A stretch of DNA of 37,204 nt from a bacterium (GCA_030149525.1 JASBRJ010000068.1:1-37204); one strand, 5' to 3'. Shown: positions 9,001-15,933, counted from the stretch's first letter. The notes: generated by a model not told the origin, from the sequence alone. Program-made: numbers and translations.

Positions 9001-10092
9001 GGTCAGAGTTTTGATCTCACGGAAGCTGTAAGTTGGGCAACGGCAGGCCCTCCAGGAATATCCGTTGACAATAGAATTGGCTATAAAGGCACAGCCCGGC
9101 TCGATGTTGTGGGTGCGGCGGTGGTCGGTTTTCAAGGACTTGGAACGCCGGGGCAGTCTAAATCGATCACAGTGAGTGAGAGCGCGACTTTATCACGACT
9201 GGACTTCACTCAGATTCTCGCCCTGAAGATAAATCCAGTGCTTTCCCAACTTTATGTGCTTACACCAACAGCTCTCGAGGTTTTGGACCCAGTGAGTCTT
9301 AGCACACTTCGTACGGTTGTCTTTACCCGTCCCTCGAATATTGATGTGACGCCCGATGGACAAAGAGTCTTGGTCACCCACCGCGACAGGGCGGAACTCA
9401 CCGTTTTGAACACCGGCACGTTCGAAGAGCAGGCAATTCCGTTGCCGAGTAGTGCGGTCGCCGTAACTGCAGGCGATGGACAGTGGGCCTACGTTGCCGC
9501 GACCCGGCACCAGACCCCCGTCCCGGTGAATTTGAATGAGAGCTACTCCTTGCCGACCCCGGAAACCTCAAGTTCCAGAGATTATGCTTCTATGGCGTTT
9601 AACTCAGAATCGGGCATTCTTCTGGTTGGAGGAGATGGAGTTTTGTATCGCTATCGGGTCGATGGTTCGAGCGTATTCTTTGAGGAGTCTTTGAGGACAG
9701 GCGATGGACCCGTGGATGTTGCTTTGCATCCCGACGGCAAGAGCTTTCTGTCTAACAGAGGGCATTGGCCTTTGTACTTTTCTGAAGATGGGCTCTTTCG
9801 GTTCGATTCAAGAGACTTGTCGACTCTCCAGGTAGCCCCCATGACAACAGAAGCACCAGTCGAACGGAACATTTTCTCAAAGAACGGAAAGGCCGCATTT
9901 GGGACGCAGTGGTTCGGTAAGAAGCTTTCCTGCTTTGACCCGAGAACCGGGTCCTTCCTGTGGGAAATGGACGATGAGGCCTTTTTCCATATCGAATCAT
10001 CGGCGGACGGGAAGTATCTTTTCTCGAGTCAATTTTCCACAGGCTCGCTTAACGCTAAGCCTAAGTGGCTTTCCAAACTCAGGGTTCGATGA
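6037..10092 (+). CDS. Large lipoprotein: Ig-like (Big2) repeats plus beta-propeller
   Basis: The product (1351 residues) has a lipoprotein signal peptide: basic stretch, LLLLFCLFIAGC lipobox with Cys near residue 40, then a glycine-rich linker. About ten repeats of 80-95 residues follow (roughly residues 165-1050), each with a strand like LESLSI, a PxG turn, F.DGS, WSSS(N/D), V...G.I and an ITA strand; this is the bacterial Ig-like group 2 (Big2) pattern of adhesins. The last ~300 residues carry propeller blades (INPVLSQLYVLT, VTPDGQRVLVT, LHPDGKSFL, SSADGKYLFSS), like YVTN/lactonase-type folds. It should be anchored in the outer membrane and face outward. ATG 6037 has no ribosome binding site; TTG 6085, preceded by gaagagg (6066-6072), would give a normal 24-residue lipoprotein signal and may be the true start. 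Confidence 0.88.
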   Translation: MGKPPSTGKLKRFYFSLKVSRLRKLPVCLLLLFCLFIAGCGGGGGGGSSSSPDQLGGATSVGGGGSNPNPSVPTAQVVLNFTLLNRAIPGYIEELQFTGLTESGTVVYGPIRKAKASRIVLESVPLSVSRLRIDFLQNSVARGVSVLPLSLSQDSTVEIVDPPFEDIDAVLNSLSIDPIAPIPVGLEGSARANGLYNTGESLDITSLVSWSSSDPDTAGISAAGVITPKKVGAVTITASAGSVTRSVQVVISEAVVTRISTGESLIKLPKGLTQTINVMALLSDGSQRSLQSGLQYQSSNSEVAEVDAGGTILATGVGSCEITATTSNMVQTVLTVQVRAAEPVELRLNSSTSPISKGANLQVEAYLLLTDGTFTDVTDTAVWNSSDSGIATVLSGQIMARTEGAFVVSASSQGLQASRSYIVGPASLQSLKTNLDRTSFPRGIRVNIGVEGIYSDGSTQTVSNLGWSSSDESVAGVTSSGELVTHKPGIVTLTVQEPGGVKLDISLEITDAVLKSLILSQREVKVPLGLPQQVSVEGCFSDGSQFELGQTAFWSSNDLTTASVSSDGTISGLKKGRTQIFATSLGGVEATFEVAVIEAQLESIDLVAPRSMPLNLRFSIRVYGHYSDGTRRIIPYYQFAFDKPEIVEFGVHFVLTPLAPGTLEVTVSAPTNPEDLQGEYMSETVSVEFLDVALESLSIETKSNSIPVGIEQSYGLKGRFADGSVHALPANWTVEGTTEAFFHGSYLECTSPTGTSGTVRGSYDKTGASVTVPFEFVQAKPQSLQVLQDEIVLPQGRASAQIELVVTWDNGYVESDFRPDYFRFSGPQGLVRFLSSARVRADHKMTGSGILTVHWENLTADIPLTVIPAQFSEIYPKDSRLVLPKGITHGVATWGSFIGISEVSSQLVWSSSNPTVAAVIPRGEEVRVETYQPGAAVLTATDPVTGLTCGISVTVVDTTIRRMEFDEGPTFMTPRTRRKFQAIGIGENGQSFDLTEAVSWATAGPPGISVDNRIGYKGTARLDVVGAAVVGFQGLGTPGQSKSITVSESATLSRLDFTQILALKINPVLSQLYVLTPTALEVLDPVSLSTLRTVVFTRPSNIDVTPDGQRVLVTHRDRAELTVLNTGTFEEQAIPLPSSAVAVTAGDGQWAYVAATRHQTPVPVNLNESYSLPTPETSSSRDYASMAFNSESGILLVGGDGVLYRYRVDGSSVFFEESLRTGDGPVDVALHPDGKSFLSNRGHWPLYFSEDGLFRFDSRDLSTLQVAPMTTEAPVERNIFSKNGKAAFGTQWFGKKLSCFDPRTGSFLWEMDDEAFFHIESSADGKYLFSSQFSTGSLNAKPKWLSKLRVR

Positions 10093-10190
10093 GCTTGATA
10101 TGATGCCATCGGATTTGTCGGCTCATGATGTTTAAATGTTTACAAACCGTTAACATCACCAGGCAACTCTGAATGAGCTCCTTTGACACT

Positions 10191-10249
10191 CGAATGGCAA
10201 GGTATCCTCACAAGACGCACAACTCAGGAGGATACTCAAATGGCATTCG
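10191..10249 (+). promoter_or_regulatory. Hairpin sequestering the ribosome binding site of the 10240 gene
   Basis: gtatcctc (10202-10209) pairs perfectly with gaggatac (10228-10235), which contains most of the Shine-Dalgarno aggagg (10226-10231). An outer stem cgaatg (10191-10196) / cattcg (10244-10249) closes around the ATG at 10240. The layout (ribosome binding site in a stem, start codon in an internal loop) suggests translational control by temperature, ligand, protein or small RNA. Confidence 0.6.
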
Positions 10250-10641
10250 TAGGTTTCGGTGGATTCAATCAGGCAGAACAAGCACGTCTTTTACAGCAAC
10301 AGATTCGGGATCAGCAGGAGGCTCAGAGAATCATGGCTCAGATCGGGCTTGAGCAAAGACAGCATCAGCAAATGATGCAGCGGCCCAGCCCGACTCAGAA
10401 CTATCGCTTGAGCACTCCGGTTCAGAACCCCACGGTACGGCAACCTGCAAACTACAGTCCTCAGCGCTCTACGGGGATGAACGTCTTGCAGATGCAAATG
10501 TTTATGACTTCTTTGATGTCGCTCATGACGAGCATGATGCAGCTAGGTAACGGTTTTTCATCTTTTCTGGGAGGCGGAACCTATCAGCCGCAGCAGCAAC
10601 AACCGCAGCTTCGGCCGTTCAGCGACTTGATAAACGCATAG
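10240..10641 (+). CDS. Small Gln/Met-rich protein with Met-rich hydrophobic helix
   Basis: The 133-residue product is chosen to start at ATG 10240 because of the strong aggagg eight bases upstream; an in-frame TTG at 10183 lacks one. The N-terminal third is helical and Gln-rich (QQQIRDQQEAQR, EQRQHQQMMQ). A Pro/Asn/Gln linker follows, then a Met-rich amphipathic or membrane-seeking helix at residues ~80-103 (LQMQMFMTSLMSLMTSMMQL), then SSFLGGG and a poly-Gln tail. There is no signal peptide or Cys. I know no family for it. A second protein with the same plan (Pro/Gly/Gln-rich flanks around a MMQIMMKMAQMMM helix) is encoded at 30015-30272. Both start MA, have good ribosome binding sites and structured leaders. 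Confidence 0.8.
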   Translation: MAFVGFGGFNQAEQARLLQQQIRDQQEAQRIMAQIGLEQRQHQQMMQRPSPTQNYRLSTPVQNPTVRQPANYSPQRSTGMNVLQMQMFMTSLMSLMTSMMQLGNGFSSFLGGGTYQPQQQQPQLRPFSDLINA

Positions 10642-10690
10642 CTCTATGCCAAAACAGGGGGTTGCTCGCTCAGGTCGCGAAGCGTCCGAT

Positions 10691-12064
10691 ATGCGTAGCA
10701 AACTCTTACTCTCCATCTTTTTGTTGGCACAGCTCAGCCTGGCCGAACCTCTCCAAACTGTTATCACCGACCCCGACGGTGATGGGCCTTGGCCTGCCGC
10801 CGAACGGGTGGAGGGAAGACTGATTCTGGACTTTCAAGGAAGCCCGTCCGAGGTGGAGATGAATGTTTGGGGAAAGTTATTCGGCCTTTCTCCCAAGGTC
10901 ATTCTGCCCACTCACGGCCTGGCCATGGTGGATGTCGCGGAGAGCGAATTGCCGGAGCTACTGTCTCGGTTGAAACGAGACCCTATGATTCAGCAGGTGT
11001 CCCCCGATTACGTGGTCCACGTGTCGGGATTCGAGCCCGCGATAGAGGCTGAGACGAGAGGCGAAACAGCGGCCAAATTTCCCAACGACCCCCTGTTTAA
11101 GCATCAGTGGCACCACAAGATGGTCGGGGCCTCCAAGGCTTGGAAGAAGGCCAAAGGAGAAGGAGTTACCGTGGCCATCCTGGACACCGGAATAGCTTAC
11201 GCCGAGAAAGGCGTGGTGAGGCCGGTAGAAGATTTGGCGCAGACCAAAATCTTAGAGGGGTATGACTTTATTAACGACGACCCCCTGGCTGTAGACGATC
11301 TCGGATATGGTACCCACCTAGCCGGTACCGTAGCTCAATCCACTAACAACAAGCTCGGCGCAGCAGGACTTGCCTTCGAGTCGAGGCTGATGCCGGTCAA
11401 GGTTCTGAACCACGAGGGCCAGGGTACCTTCGGCGGAATCGCTGCTGGAATTCGGTTTGCAGCCGATAACGGGGCCGACGTTTTGGTAATGGGCTTTGGT
11501 TCCACGGCCGATTCCATGTTGTTGGAGGAGGCGGTAGAATACGCCCACGCAAAAGGCTGTGTGCTAGTTGCTGCCGTAGGTGTTGCAGGCGATGATACTC
11601 CCAACTTTCCAGCCCACTATGACCAAGTCATCGGGGTTGGAGCCGTTGGTGACGGAGGCAAGATAACCGACTACTCAAGTCGTGGCGCCGACATTATGGG
11701 GCCCGGCGGTGAGGCTCAAGTGGGTCTTGGAATTCTCCAGAACGCTCTTCATGTTCGCAATCCGAAGCGGAGCGGATATCTATGGTTTGCCGGAACCAAT
11801 TGCGCAGCGGCTCACGTTGGAGCCGCCGCGGCCCTCGTCATCTCGAGCGGGGTGAAGGAGCCGGTCGCAGTCAGAGAGATTCTCCTTTCTACAGCGCGAA
11901 AGAAGAAGGACAAGAAAGCCTATGGAGCGGGTATTGTGCAAGCCGACAAAGCGGTGAAGAAGGCTCATCAGACTGTTGCCGAGTCGAAAGAGTCCGCATT
12001 TGAATGGCTTGCTCTGCTCTTACTGGCTCTGCTGAGCTTGCCGGCGTTTATCAAGCGAAAATAG
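10691..12064 (+). CDS. Subtilisin-like (S8) protein, predicted catalytically dead, membrane-anchored
   Basis: The 457-residue product starts at ATG 10691, giving a good signal peptide (RSKLLLSIFLLAQLSLA); an upstream ATG at 10646 would bury it. Residues ~35-110 resemble the I9 inhibitor-type propeptide (GRLILDF...DPMIQQVSPDYVVHV). The subtilase domain follows: Asp165 in AILDTGI and His209 in GYGTHLAGT are conserved. The nucleophile motif GTSMA reads GTNCA, so the catalytic Ser is Asn370, and the oxyanion-hole Asn of AAGN is Val298 (AAVGV). A conventional serine protease mechanism is therefore not expected; Cys371 lies next to the lost Ser. The C-terminus has a single membrane helix (WLALLLLALLSLPAF) and basic tail. 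A role as a binding pseudoprotease or scaffold at the cell surface is an inference. Confidence 0.88.
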   Translation: MRSKLLLSIFLLAQLSLAEPLQTVITDPDGDGPWPAAERVEGRLILDFQGSPSEVEMNVWGKLFGLSPKVILPTHGLAMVDVAESELPELLSRLKRDPMIQQVSPDYVVHVSGFEPAIEAETRGETAAKFPNDPLFKHQWHHKMVGASKAWKKAKGEGVTVAILDTGIAYAEKGVVRPVEDLAQTKILEGYDFINDDPLAVDDLGYGTHLAGTVAQSTNNKLGAAGLAFESRLMPVKVLNHEGQGTFGGIAAGIRFAADNGADVLVMGFGSTADSMLLEEAVEYAHAKGCVLVAAVGVAGDDTPNFPAHYDQVIGVGAVGDGGKITDYSSRGADIMGPGGEAQVGLGILQNALHVRNPKRSGYLWFAGTNCAAAHVGAAAALVISSGVKEPVAVREILLSTARKKKDKKAYGAGIVQADKAVKKAHQTVAESKESAFEWLALLLLALLSLPAFIKRK

Positions 12065-12685
12065 GTGCAAAGCGTGAGCTCATCAGAAGACTTTTGTGGA
12101 ACTCTTATGGCTGTCCATCAGGAGAATTTCTTCAAGGGAGATTATGAGACAAGACAGCGACTCGACCAGGCCCTTCCCCATTGGAAACGCGACCTGGGCC
12201 TGCATTTTCCGTTGCTGAAACAAAAAGCGGACCAGCTCTTGCACCTCTTTCTCTTCACCTCCTATCCAGAGGGTGTTATGAGTCTTCTCACTCCTCAGGA
12301 ATTCGCAGGACTCTTACAAAAAGAGGGGCGACAATTACTAAAGCGTCATGTGACCCAACTCGCTCTCTCTAGAGGTTACCGAGATTACGCCCAAGCACCC
12401 CTTGAATGGAGGCTCTTTTTGGCCGATGTTTTCAGCCAGGAACCCGACCTCACCGAGGATGAAGGCAAGATGTTTCGTGACATCTTCGACGGGGTGAACC
12501 AGGATTATCTGTGCCCTAATTTCAGGGCGAAGATAAAATTGGGCACTCATTATATCAGCAACACTCCGCCCACTCATGTACCGCCCGGGAAGTACAAATG
12601 TGGGGACTGCCGTCAGGAAGTCGGAGCCGACGAGTTTCATCGCGATCGAGGTATCTGCAGCACCTGTCGTCGGTGTCCCGATTGA
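12065..12685 (+). CDS. Unknown protein with C-terminal zinc-ribbon-like Cys cluster
   Basis: The product (206 residues from GTG 12065) directly follows the pseudo-subtilase stop codon and is probably coupled to it. GTG 12074, preceded by aggtg, or ATG 12107 are alternative starts. The first ~165 residues are predicted helical (FFKGDYETRQRLDQAL, LLQKEGRQLLKRHV) without a recognised domain. The final ~30 residues contain CGDC...GICSTCRRC, two CxxC knuckles like a rubredoxin-type zinc ribbon. There is no signal peptide or membrane helix, so it is likely cytoplasmic. The function is not recognised. Confidence 0.72.
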   Translation: MQSVSSSEDFCGTLMAVHQENFFKGDYETRQRLDQALPHWKRDLGLHFPLLKQKADQLLHLFLFTSYPEGVMSLLTPQEFAGLLQKEGRQLLKRHVTQLALSRGYRDYAQAPLEWRLFLADVFSQEPDLTEDEGKMFRDIFDGVNQDYLCPNFRAKIKLGTHYISNTPPTHVPPGKYKCGDCRQEVGADEFHRDRGICSTCRRCPD

Positions 12686-12732
12686 AATTTTCTACTGTTA
12701 AGGTTTTTTCTCTCTCATTCGTTGAGTAGGTA

Positions 12733-13212
12733 GTGGAACCAACGAGACTCATCGAGCAGAACTATGAAGCGCACCGCGAGCGGTTAGTGGGCTTTTGTTT
12801 GAGAATGCTGGGCGACCGTGCCCAGGCCGAAGACCTGGCGCAAGACGTCTTTGTGAAGTCGCTGGAGGAGGGGCGAAGCGAGGTCGGGTGGCTTTTCACC
12901 TGCGCTCGCAATCGTTGTTTGGACCAGCTTCGTCGCCGAGGAGTCTGGAGCAAGGTCTCAGACGCCTTGAGTCGAGGGGTTGCTTGGATGCCGGGATTTG
13001 AGAAGGAATTGGTAGACAACGACCTTGGATTCAAAGTTCTCCAGGGGCTCAGTCCCAAGCTGCGCTCTCTTCTTCTCCTAAAAACCTACGCCGGATTTTC
13101 CTATGAGGAGCTGGCCGGTATTTACGAGACGACTCCCGAGGCTATTGGTGTGATGTTGAGCCGGGCGCGCAAGAAGGCGAGAGTGGCCTGGAAGAAGGAG
13201 ACGGGGAAATGA
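12733..13212 (+). CDS. ECF-type RNA polymerase sigma factor
   Basis: The 159-residue product has both ECF sigma domains. Region 2 is at residues ~15-70 (LVGFCLRMLGDRAQAEDLAQDVFVKS, WLFTCARNRCLDQLRR), which binds the core enzyme and the -10 element. Region 4 is at ~100-150 (LSPKLRSLLLLKTYAGFSYEELA, then the helix-turn-helix TTPEAIGVMLSRARKKAR), for -35 recognition. The start is GTG 12733. It overlaps the next gene, a zinc-finger anti-sigma factor, by four bases (ATGA), the classical arrangement in which the membrane anti-sigma protein holds the sigma factor until a stress signal. The region 2-4 linker is short. Confidence 0.92.
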   Translation: MEPTRLIEQNYEAHRERLVGFCLRMLGDRAQAEDLAQDVFVKSLEEGRSEVGWLFTCARNRCLDQLRRRGVWSKVSDALSRGVAWMPGFEKELVDNDLGFKVLQGLSPKLRSLLLLKTYAGFSYEELAGIYETTPEAIGVMLSRARKKARVAWKKETGK

Positions 13213-13577
13213 AAAGCTGTCCTGATGAAGTGGTTTTGTCTCGGTATTTCGATGGTGAGGAGGTGGGGGAGGCGGCAAATCACGTCATGTCCTGTTTACA
13301 GTGTCAGCAGTATCTTAAGGATCTTGAAGGCTTAGATGCCGTTCTATCTTCAGAACCCTCGAAGCTTGTTTCACGTCGCCGAGGCGACCGACGCTGGGTC
13401 CTGGCTGCTGCGACTCTTCTGCTCTCCACGGGGTTGTTTTGGCGGGGCCTTTACCGTGTGTCTCCTCCCGAACGGGTGCAAACCTCCTCGGGAAAAAGCT
13501 ACTCGGTGTCGGTGAGTAACGGTGTTCTACTGAGTTTGGAGATCGACGGTGAGTCGGTGGTGAGGAATCAGAAATGA
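13209..13577 (+). CDS. Membrane anti-sigma factor with zinc-binding zf-HC2-like domain
   Basis: The 122-residue product begins four bases inside the sigma gene. Residues 1-40 show the anti-sigma zinc-finger pattern: Cys4, DGE, then His25-xxx-Cys29-xx-Cys32 (HVMSCLQC). One membrane helix follows (WVLAAATLLLSTGLFWRGLY, ~64-84), then a short extracytoplasmic beta-rich tail (SYSVSVSNGVLLSLEIDGESV). By family knowledge the cytoplasmic HC2 domain binds and inhibits the cognate sigma factor at 12733-13212. The extracytoplasmic part is only about 40 residues, so the signal may be sensed with help from the next gene product. Confidence 0.88.
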   Translation: MKSCPDEVVLSRYFDGEEVGEAANHVMSCLQCQQYLKDLEGLDAVLSSEPSKLVSRRRGDRRWVLAAATLLLSTGLFWRGLYRVSPPERVQTSSGKSYSVSVSNGVLLSLEIDGESVVRNQK

Positions 13578-13993
13578 GAAGGTTAATATTGGTGTTTTGC
13601 TGGTTGATGATCAGCGGTTGTGTTTGGGCTCAGGAAAAGCTTCCTGAAGACGCCATCATCTTGAGCTTCAGGCTCAAAGTGGAGATCGGTCGTAGGACAA
13701 CGGAAATGGCTCCAAAACTCGCCGTTCTCAACGGGAAGTCGGCCGAGGTGGAGATCTGGTCGAACAAAGGGGAGGATGAGTACGTGAAACTTTCGGCTAC
13801 TCCACGGCTCTTAGAAGGCAAGAAAGTGAATCTGGATCTTCGGGTGAAATCTCGCCTCGATGGACAGGACATCGAGCGCAAGATGCGATTGGTGACTCTA
13901 CTGGGGAATGAGGCGACGTTCGAGGTGGTCGATGCCAAGAATAAAGAGAAGTTAGGACTCACGGTTTTGCCGGAAATGGCGAAGAAGAATTGA
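13574..13993 (+). CDS. Exported small protein of the sigma-factor operon
   Basis: This 139-residue protein overlaps the anti-sigma gene by four bases (ATGA). It has a signal sequence (RRLILVFCWLMISGCVWA). ISGC fits a lipobox, while VWA-Q fits signal peptidase I, so it is either a lipoprotein or periplasmic. The mature part is predicted all-beta with alternating strands (ILSFRLKVEIG, KSAEVEIWSNK, VKLSATPRLLEGKKVNLDLRVK) and ends in MAKKN. The family is not recognised. Position next to a membrane anti-sigma factor suggests a periplasmic partner in signal sensing or an output of the regulon (inference). Confidence 0.82.
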   Translation: MRRLILVFCWLMISGCVWAQEKLPEDAIILSFRLKVEIGRRTTEMAPKLAVLNGKSAEVEIWSNKGEDEYVKLSATPRLLEGKKVNLDLRVKSRLDGQDIERKMRLVTLLGNEATFEVVDAKNKEKLGLTVLPEMAKKN

Positions 13994-14571
13994 CTAGGAC
14001 GAAACTCACGGCCCTGGTTCTTGCCGCCGGAGGCTCGACCCGCTGTCCCGGAGGCAAGCTCACCCGCCACTATCAGGGGCGGCCTCTGTTGAGTTGGCTT
14101 TTAGAAAGACTTGAGAGATCTGGGCTCATCGAAAGAGTTCATCTTGTATGCGGCTTTCAGGCCGAACAGGTGGAAGTGCTTGCTCGAGTCTTTTCAAAAG
14201 TTATCACGGTGTTGAATGAGGATTGGTCGGAAGGTCTGTCCACTTCGTTGAAATGCGGAATCGAATCCTTGCCAGAAGGGACTCCGGGTGCGCTAGTTTG
14301 CCTGGGGGATACGCCGTTCTTCAGCGACGTCACACTGCAAAGAGTGGTCGGGGAGGTAGGGGAGTCGACCTCCGTCATTCTGCCGTGTTTCGAGGGCAAG
14401 ATGGGTCATCCCAAGTATTTCCCCAGTTGGCTCTTCCCCGAACTCTTGCAGCTCTCCGGCGATGAAGGAGCCCGTACGGTCTTGCGACGATTTCAAGACA
14501 GAACGAGAGTCGTTCAGGTGGATGATCCGGGCATTCTCAAAGACTTCGATACCCCGCAAGACTTTCTATGA
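13990..14571 (+). CDS. MobA/MocA-like NTP transferase
   Basis: The 193-residue product has the Rossmann-like nucleotidyltransferase fold of MobA/MocA/IspD-type enzymes. ALVLAAGGSTRC at residues ~8-19 is the NTP-binding loop (family LAAGxSxRMGxxK). GDTPF near residue 98 matches the metal-binding GDxP motif, and GHPKYFP near 137 is the usual C-terminal substrate-loop motif. MocA transfers CMP to molybdopterin in molybdenum cofactor synthesis; other relatives act on sugars or quinovose. No molybdoenzyme or cofactor gene is visible nearby, so the substrate is open. The start is TTG 13990, overlapping the previous stop codon (TTGA), so the four genes from 12733 form one translationally coupled operon. 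The loop RCPGGK is atypical compared with RMG. Confidence 0.85.
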   Translation: MTRTKLTALVLAAGGSTRCPGGKLTRHYQGRPLLSWLLERLERSGLIERVHLVCGFQAEQVEVLARVFSKVITVLNEDWSEGLSTSLKCGIESLPEGTPGALVCLGDTPFFSDVTLQRVVGEVGESTSVILPCFEGKMGHPKYFPSWLFPELLQLSGDEGARTVLRRFQDRTRVVQVDDPGILKDFDTPQDFL

Positions 14572-14592
14572 GGCTTTCGCCTTCTTTCAGCT

Positions 14593-14608
14593 AAAGAGAT
14601 ATCTCTTT
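14593..14608. terminator. Palindrome between convergent genes, possible terminator
   Basis: AAAGAGATATCTCTTT is a perfect 16-bp palindrome between the end of the nucleotidyltransferase gene and the end of the convergent Uma2 gene. It is enclosed by ATGAGGC/GCCTC-type arms. The AT-rich stem makes it a weak candidate for bidirectional termination. Confidence 0.35.
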
Positions 14609-14623
14609 TGCCTCTCATCTTAT

Positions 14624-15187
14624 CTAGGATTGCAGAACCCCCGTGTAGAGTTGGGAAAGAGAAAGTTCCAGGTCGAGAACCGTGAGAGCGTTGTCTAAGC
14701 CGTCCGTTCTTGAATAGAGCCACGAGCCTGCGGAGTGACGCCGGTAAATCTCGACCAGGGCAGTGTCCTGATGAACCAAGAGATACTCTTGCAGTGACGG
14801 AATCTGCTGATAGGTGAGAAACTTGATACCCTTGTCGTACTTTTCGGTCGATGGAGACAAGACTTCCACCAGCAGCGACGGATTCAATACAACATCCCGC
14901 TCGTTATCGTGAAACTCCGGCTCCCCACAAATGACCGATACATCAGGGTAGAAGAAGCGTGAGCCCTGTCTGACCTTAAGATCGCTGGGATAGATTCGAC
15001 ACCCTCGTTCACGAAGCCGGGGGCCAAGTTCCATAATGATGTTTGCTACCAGCGCGTTGTGGGCCAGGCTCGCCCCCGACATGGCCACAGCCGTCCCGTC
15101 TACAAACTCGCTCTTAAAATCAGCTTGTCGCTCGGCGCGGAGATAGTCTTCTGGGGTGGATGTTATCGGTTGAGGTGGTTCCGGCAC
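14624..15187 (-). CDS. Uma2-family (DUF820) putative restriction-endonuclease-fold protein
   Basis: The 187-residue product has the typical Uma2 length and layout: PEDYLRAER and SEFVDGTAVAMSGAS at the N-terminus, a middle HNALVANIIMELGPRL helix, then the PD-(D/E)xK-type core RFFYPDVSVICGE and LLVEVLSPSTEKYDKG. The Asp of YPDVSV and the Glu of VEVLSPST match the presumed metal-binding residues. The family is highly amplified in cyanobacteria, Chloroflexi and other bacteria with complex lifestyles. Its biological role is unresolved although the fold is a nuclease fold. It is a lone gene, convergent with the sigma-factor operon. Confidence 0.9.
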   Translation of the reverse strand: MPEPPQPITSTPEDYLRAERQADFKSEFVDGTAVAMSGASLAHNALVANIIMELGPRLRERGCRIYPSDLKVRQGSRFFYPDVSVICGEPEFHDNERDVVLNPSLLVEVLSPSTEKYDKGIKFLTYQQIPSLQEYLLVHQDTALVEIYRRHSAGSWLYSRTDGLDNALTVLDLELSLSQLYTGVLQS

Positions 15188-15218
15188 GGACCTGAAATTC
15201 GGGGGTGAGGAGATGGAG

Positions 15219-15233
15219 TCCCCTGGGGGATTT
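15219..15233. repeat. CCCCTGGGGGATTT palindromic repeat, copy 1
   Basis: TCCCCTGGGGGATTT lies in the divergent gap between the Uma2 gene and the 15277 gene. It matches the core of five other copies at 15924, 16674, 17414, 18078 and 20568. Confidence 0.6.
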
Positions 15234-15239
15234 GGCGTA

Positions 15240-15269
15240 TTGCGACAGCAGGGCCGAGGCTGCTAAACT
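15240..15269 (+). promoter_or_regulatory. Predicted sigma70 promoter for a leaderless transcript
   Basis: TTGCGA (15240-15245), an 18-base spacer and TAAACT (15264-15269), preceded by an extended-type TGC. The -10 ends seven bases before ATG 15277, so transcription would begin at or next to the start codon. Confidence 0.5.
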
Positions 15270-15276
15270 TTGGACT

Positions 15277-15933
15277 ATGTCTATGGAGAGGTCGCTTGAG
15301 GAAGTTTTTGAGCTCCTATTTCCAACTGGTCCCGATGCCGATGATTTAATTCTAGAACTGGCTCCGGATGGGTGGGAGCAATCGGAGTTTTTCTTTGCCT
15401 TTCATCCCACCCCTGAACAGATTGAGAAGTGGCCTCGGATGTCGAGACTGAAAACCTTGAACCAGCCCGTCCGGCCAGGGCGAGAGTGTGCGGTGTTGAT
15501 CGGGCTTTGCTTGCGAGAAGTCTTCGCGGGTCACGAGGTGGTGGCACCGTATCCCATCGACGAAGGCACGTGGCGTTCGACGGGCCACGATATTGCGGCC
15601 TGGCTCAACCGGACAATCGATGGTGTGAGTTTTGATTATATGGATTTTTATATGGGTCCGTACGATGCCCAGGAAGTTGCAGAACTCACTCCGGTCTATA
15701 CTTTGATCTTTCGTCGTTTCCAGGAACACGGTTTCGACTTTCTATACACCTATCCCCAATTTTACGTTGCTAACAGGGGAACGGACGATGACCTTGCTTA
15801 CAAAGCCCATCTGGAGACCATCAACGCTGAGAAGCGTACGGAGATTGACCAGGGGCCGGTGCCGTCGATCATGGCAGCTTACCGAAAAGTCTTCGGGAAG
15901 CTGCCCGGTAAGTCGGAACCTCTGACCCCCTGA
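15277..15933 (+). CDS. Hypothetical protein, 218 residues
   Basis: The start is placed at ATG 15277, seven bases after a good -10 element; an in-frame GTG upstream (15205) would precede the promoter. The protein is acidic and soluble with no signal peptide or membrane segment. It is rich in aromatic residues (WEQSEFFFAFHP, FDYMDFYMGPYDAQ, FRRFQEHGFDFLYTYPQFY) and has a C-terminal helix (SIMAAYRKVFGKL). I do not recognise a family. No Shine-Dalgarno precedes the ATG, consistent with leaderless translation. The stop codon lies inside a degenerate copy of the local palindromic repeat, and the next gene starts 17 bases downstream, probably on the same transcript. Confidence 0.75.
   Translation: MSMERSLEEVFELLFPTGPDADDLILELAPDGWEQSEFFFAFHPTPEQIEKWPRMSRLKTLNQPVRPGRECAVLIGLCLREVFAGHEVVAPYPIDEGTWRSTGHDIAAWLNRTIDGVSFDYMDFYMGPYDAQEVAELTPVYTLIFRRFQEHGFDFLYTYPQFYVANRGTDDDLAYKAHLETINAEKRTEIDQGPVPSIMAAYRKVFGKLPGKSEPLTP

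Noticed and set aside
10183-10239. Upstream TTG start for the Met-rich protein
   Set aside because: The strong aggagg eight bases before ATG 10240 and the hairpin covering it decide for the later start.
10646-10690. Upstream ATG of the pseudo-subtilase
   Set aside because: It adds 15 polar residues before a standard signal peptide and has no ribosome binding site.
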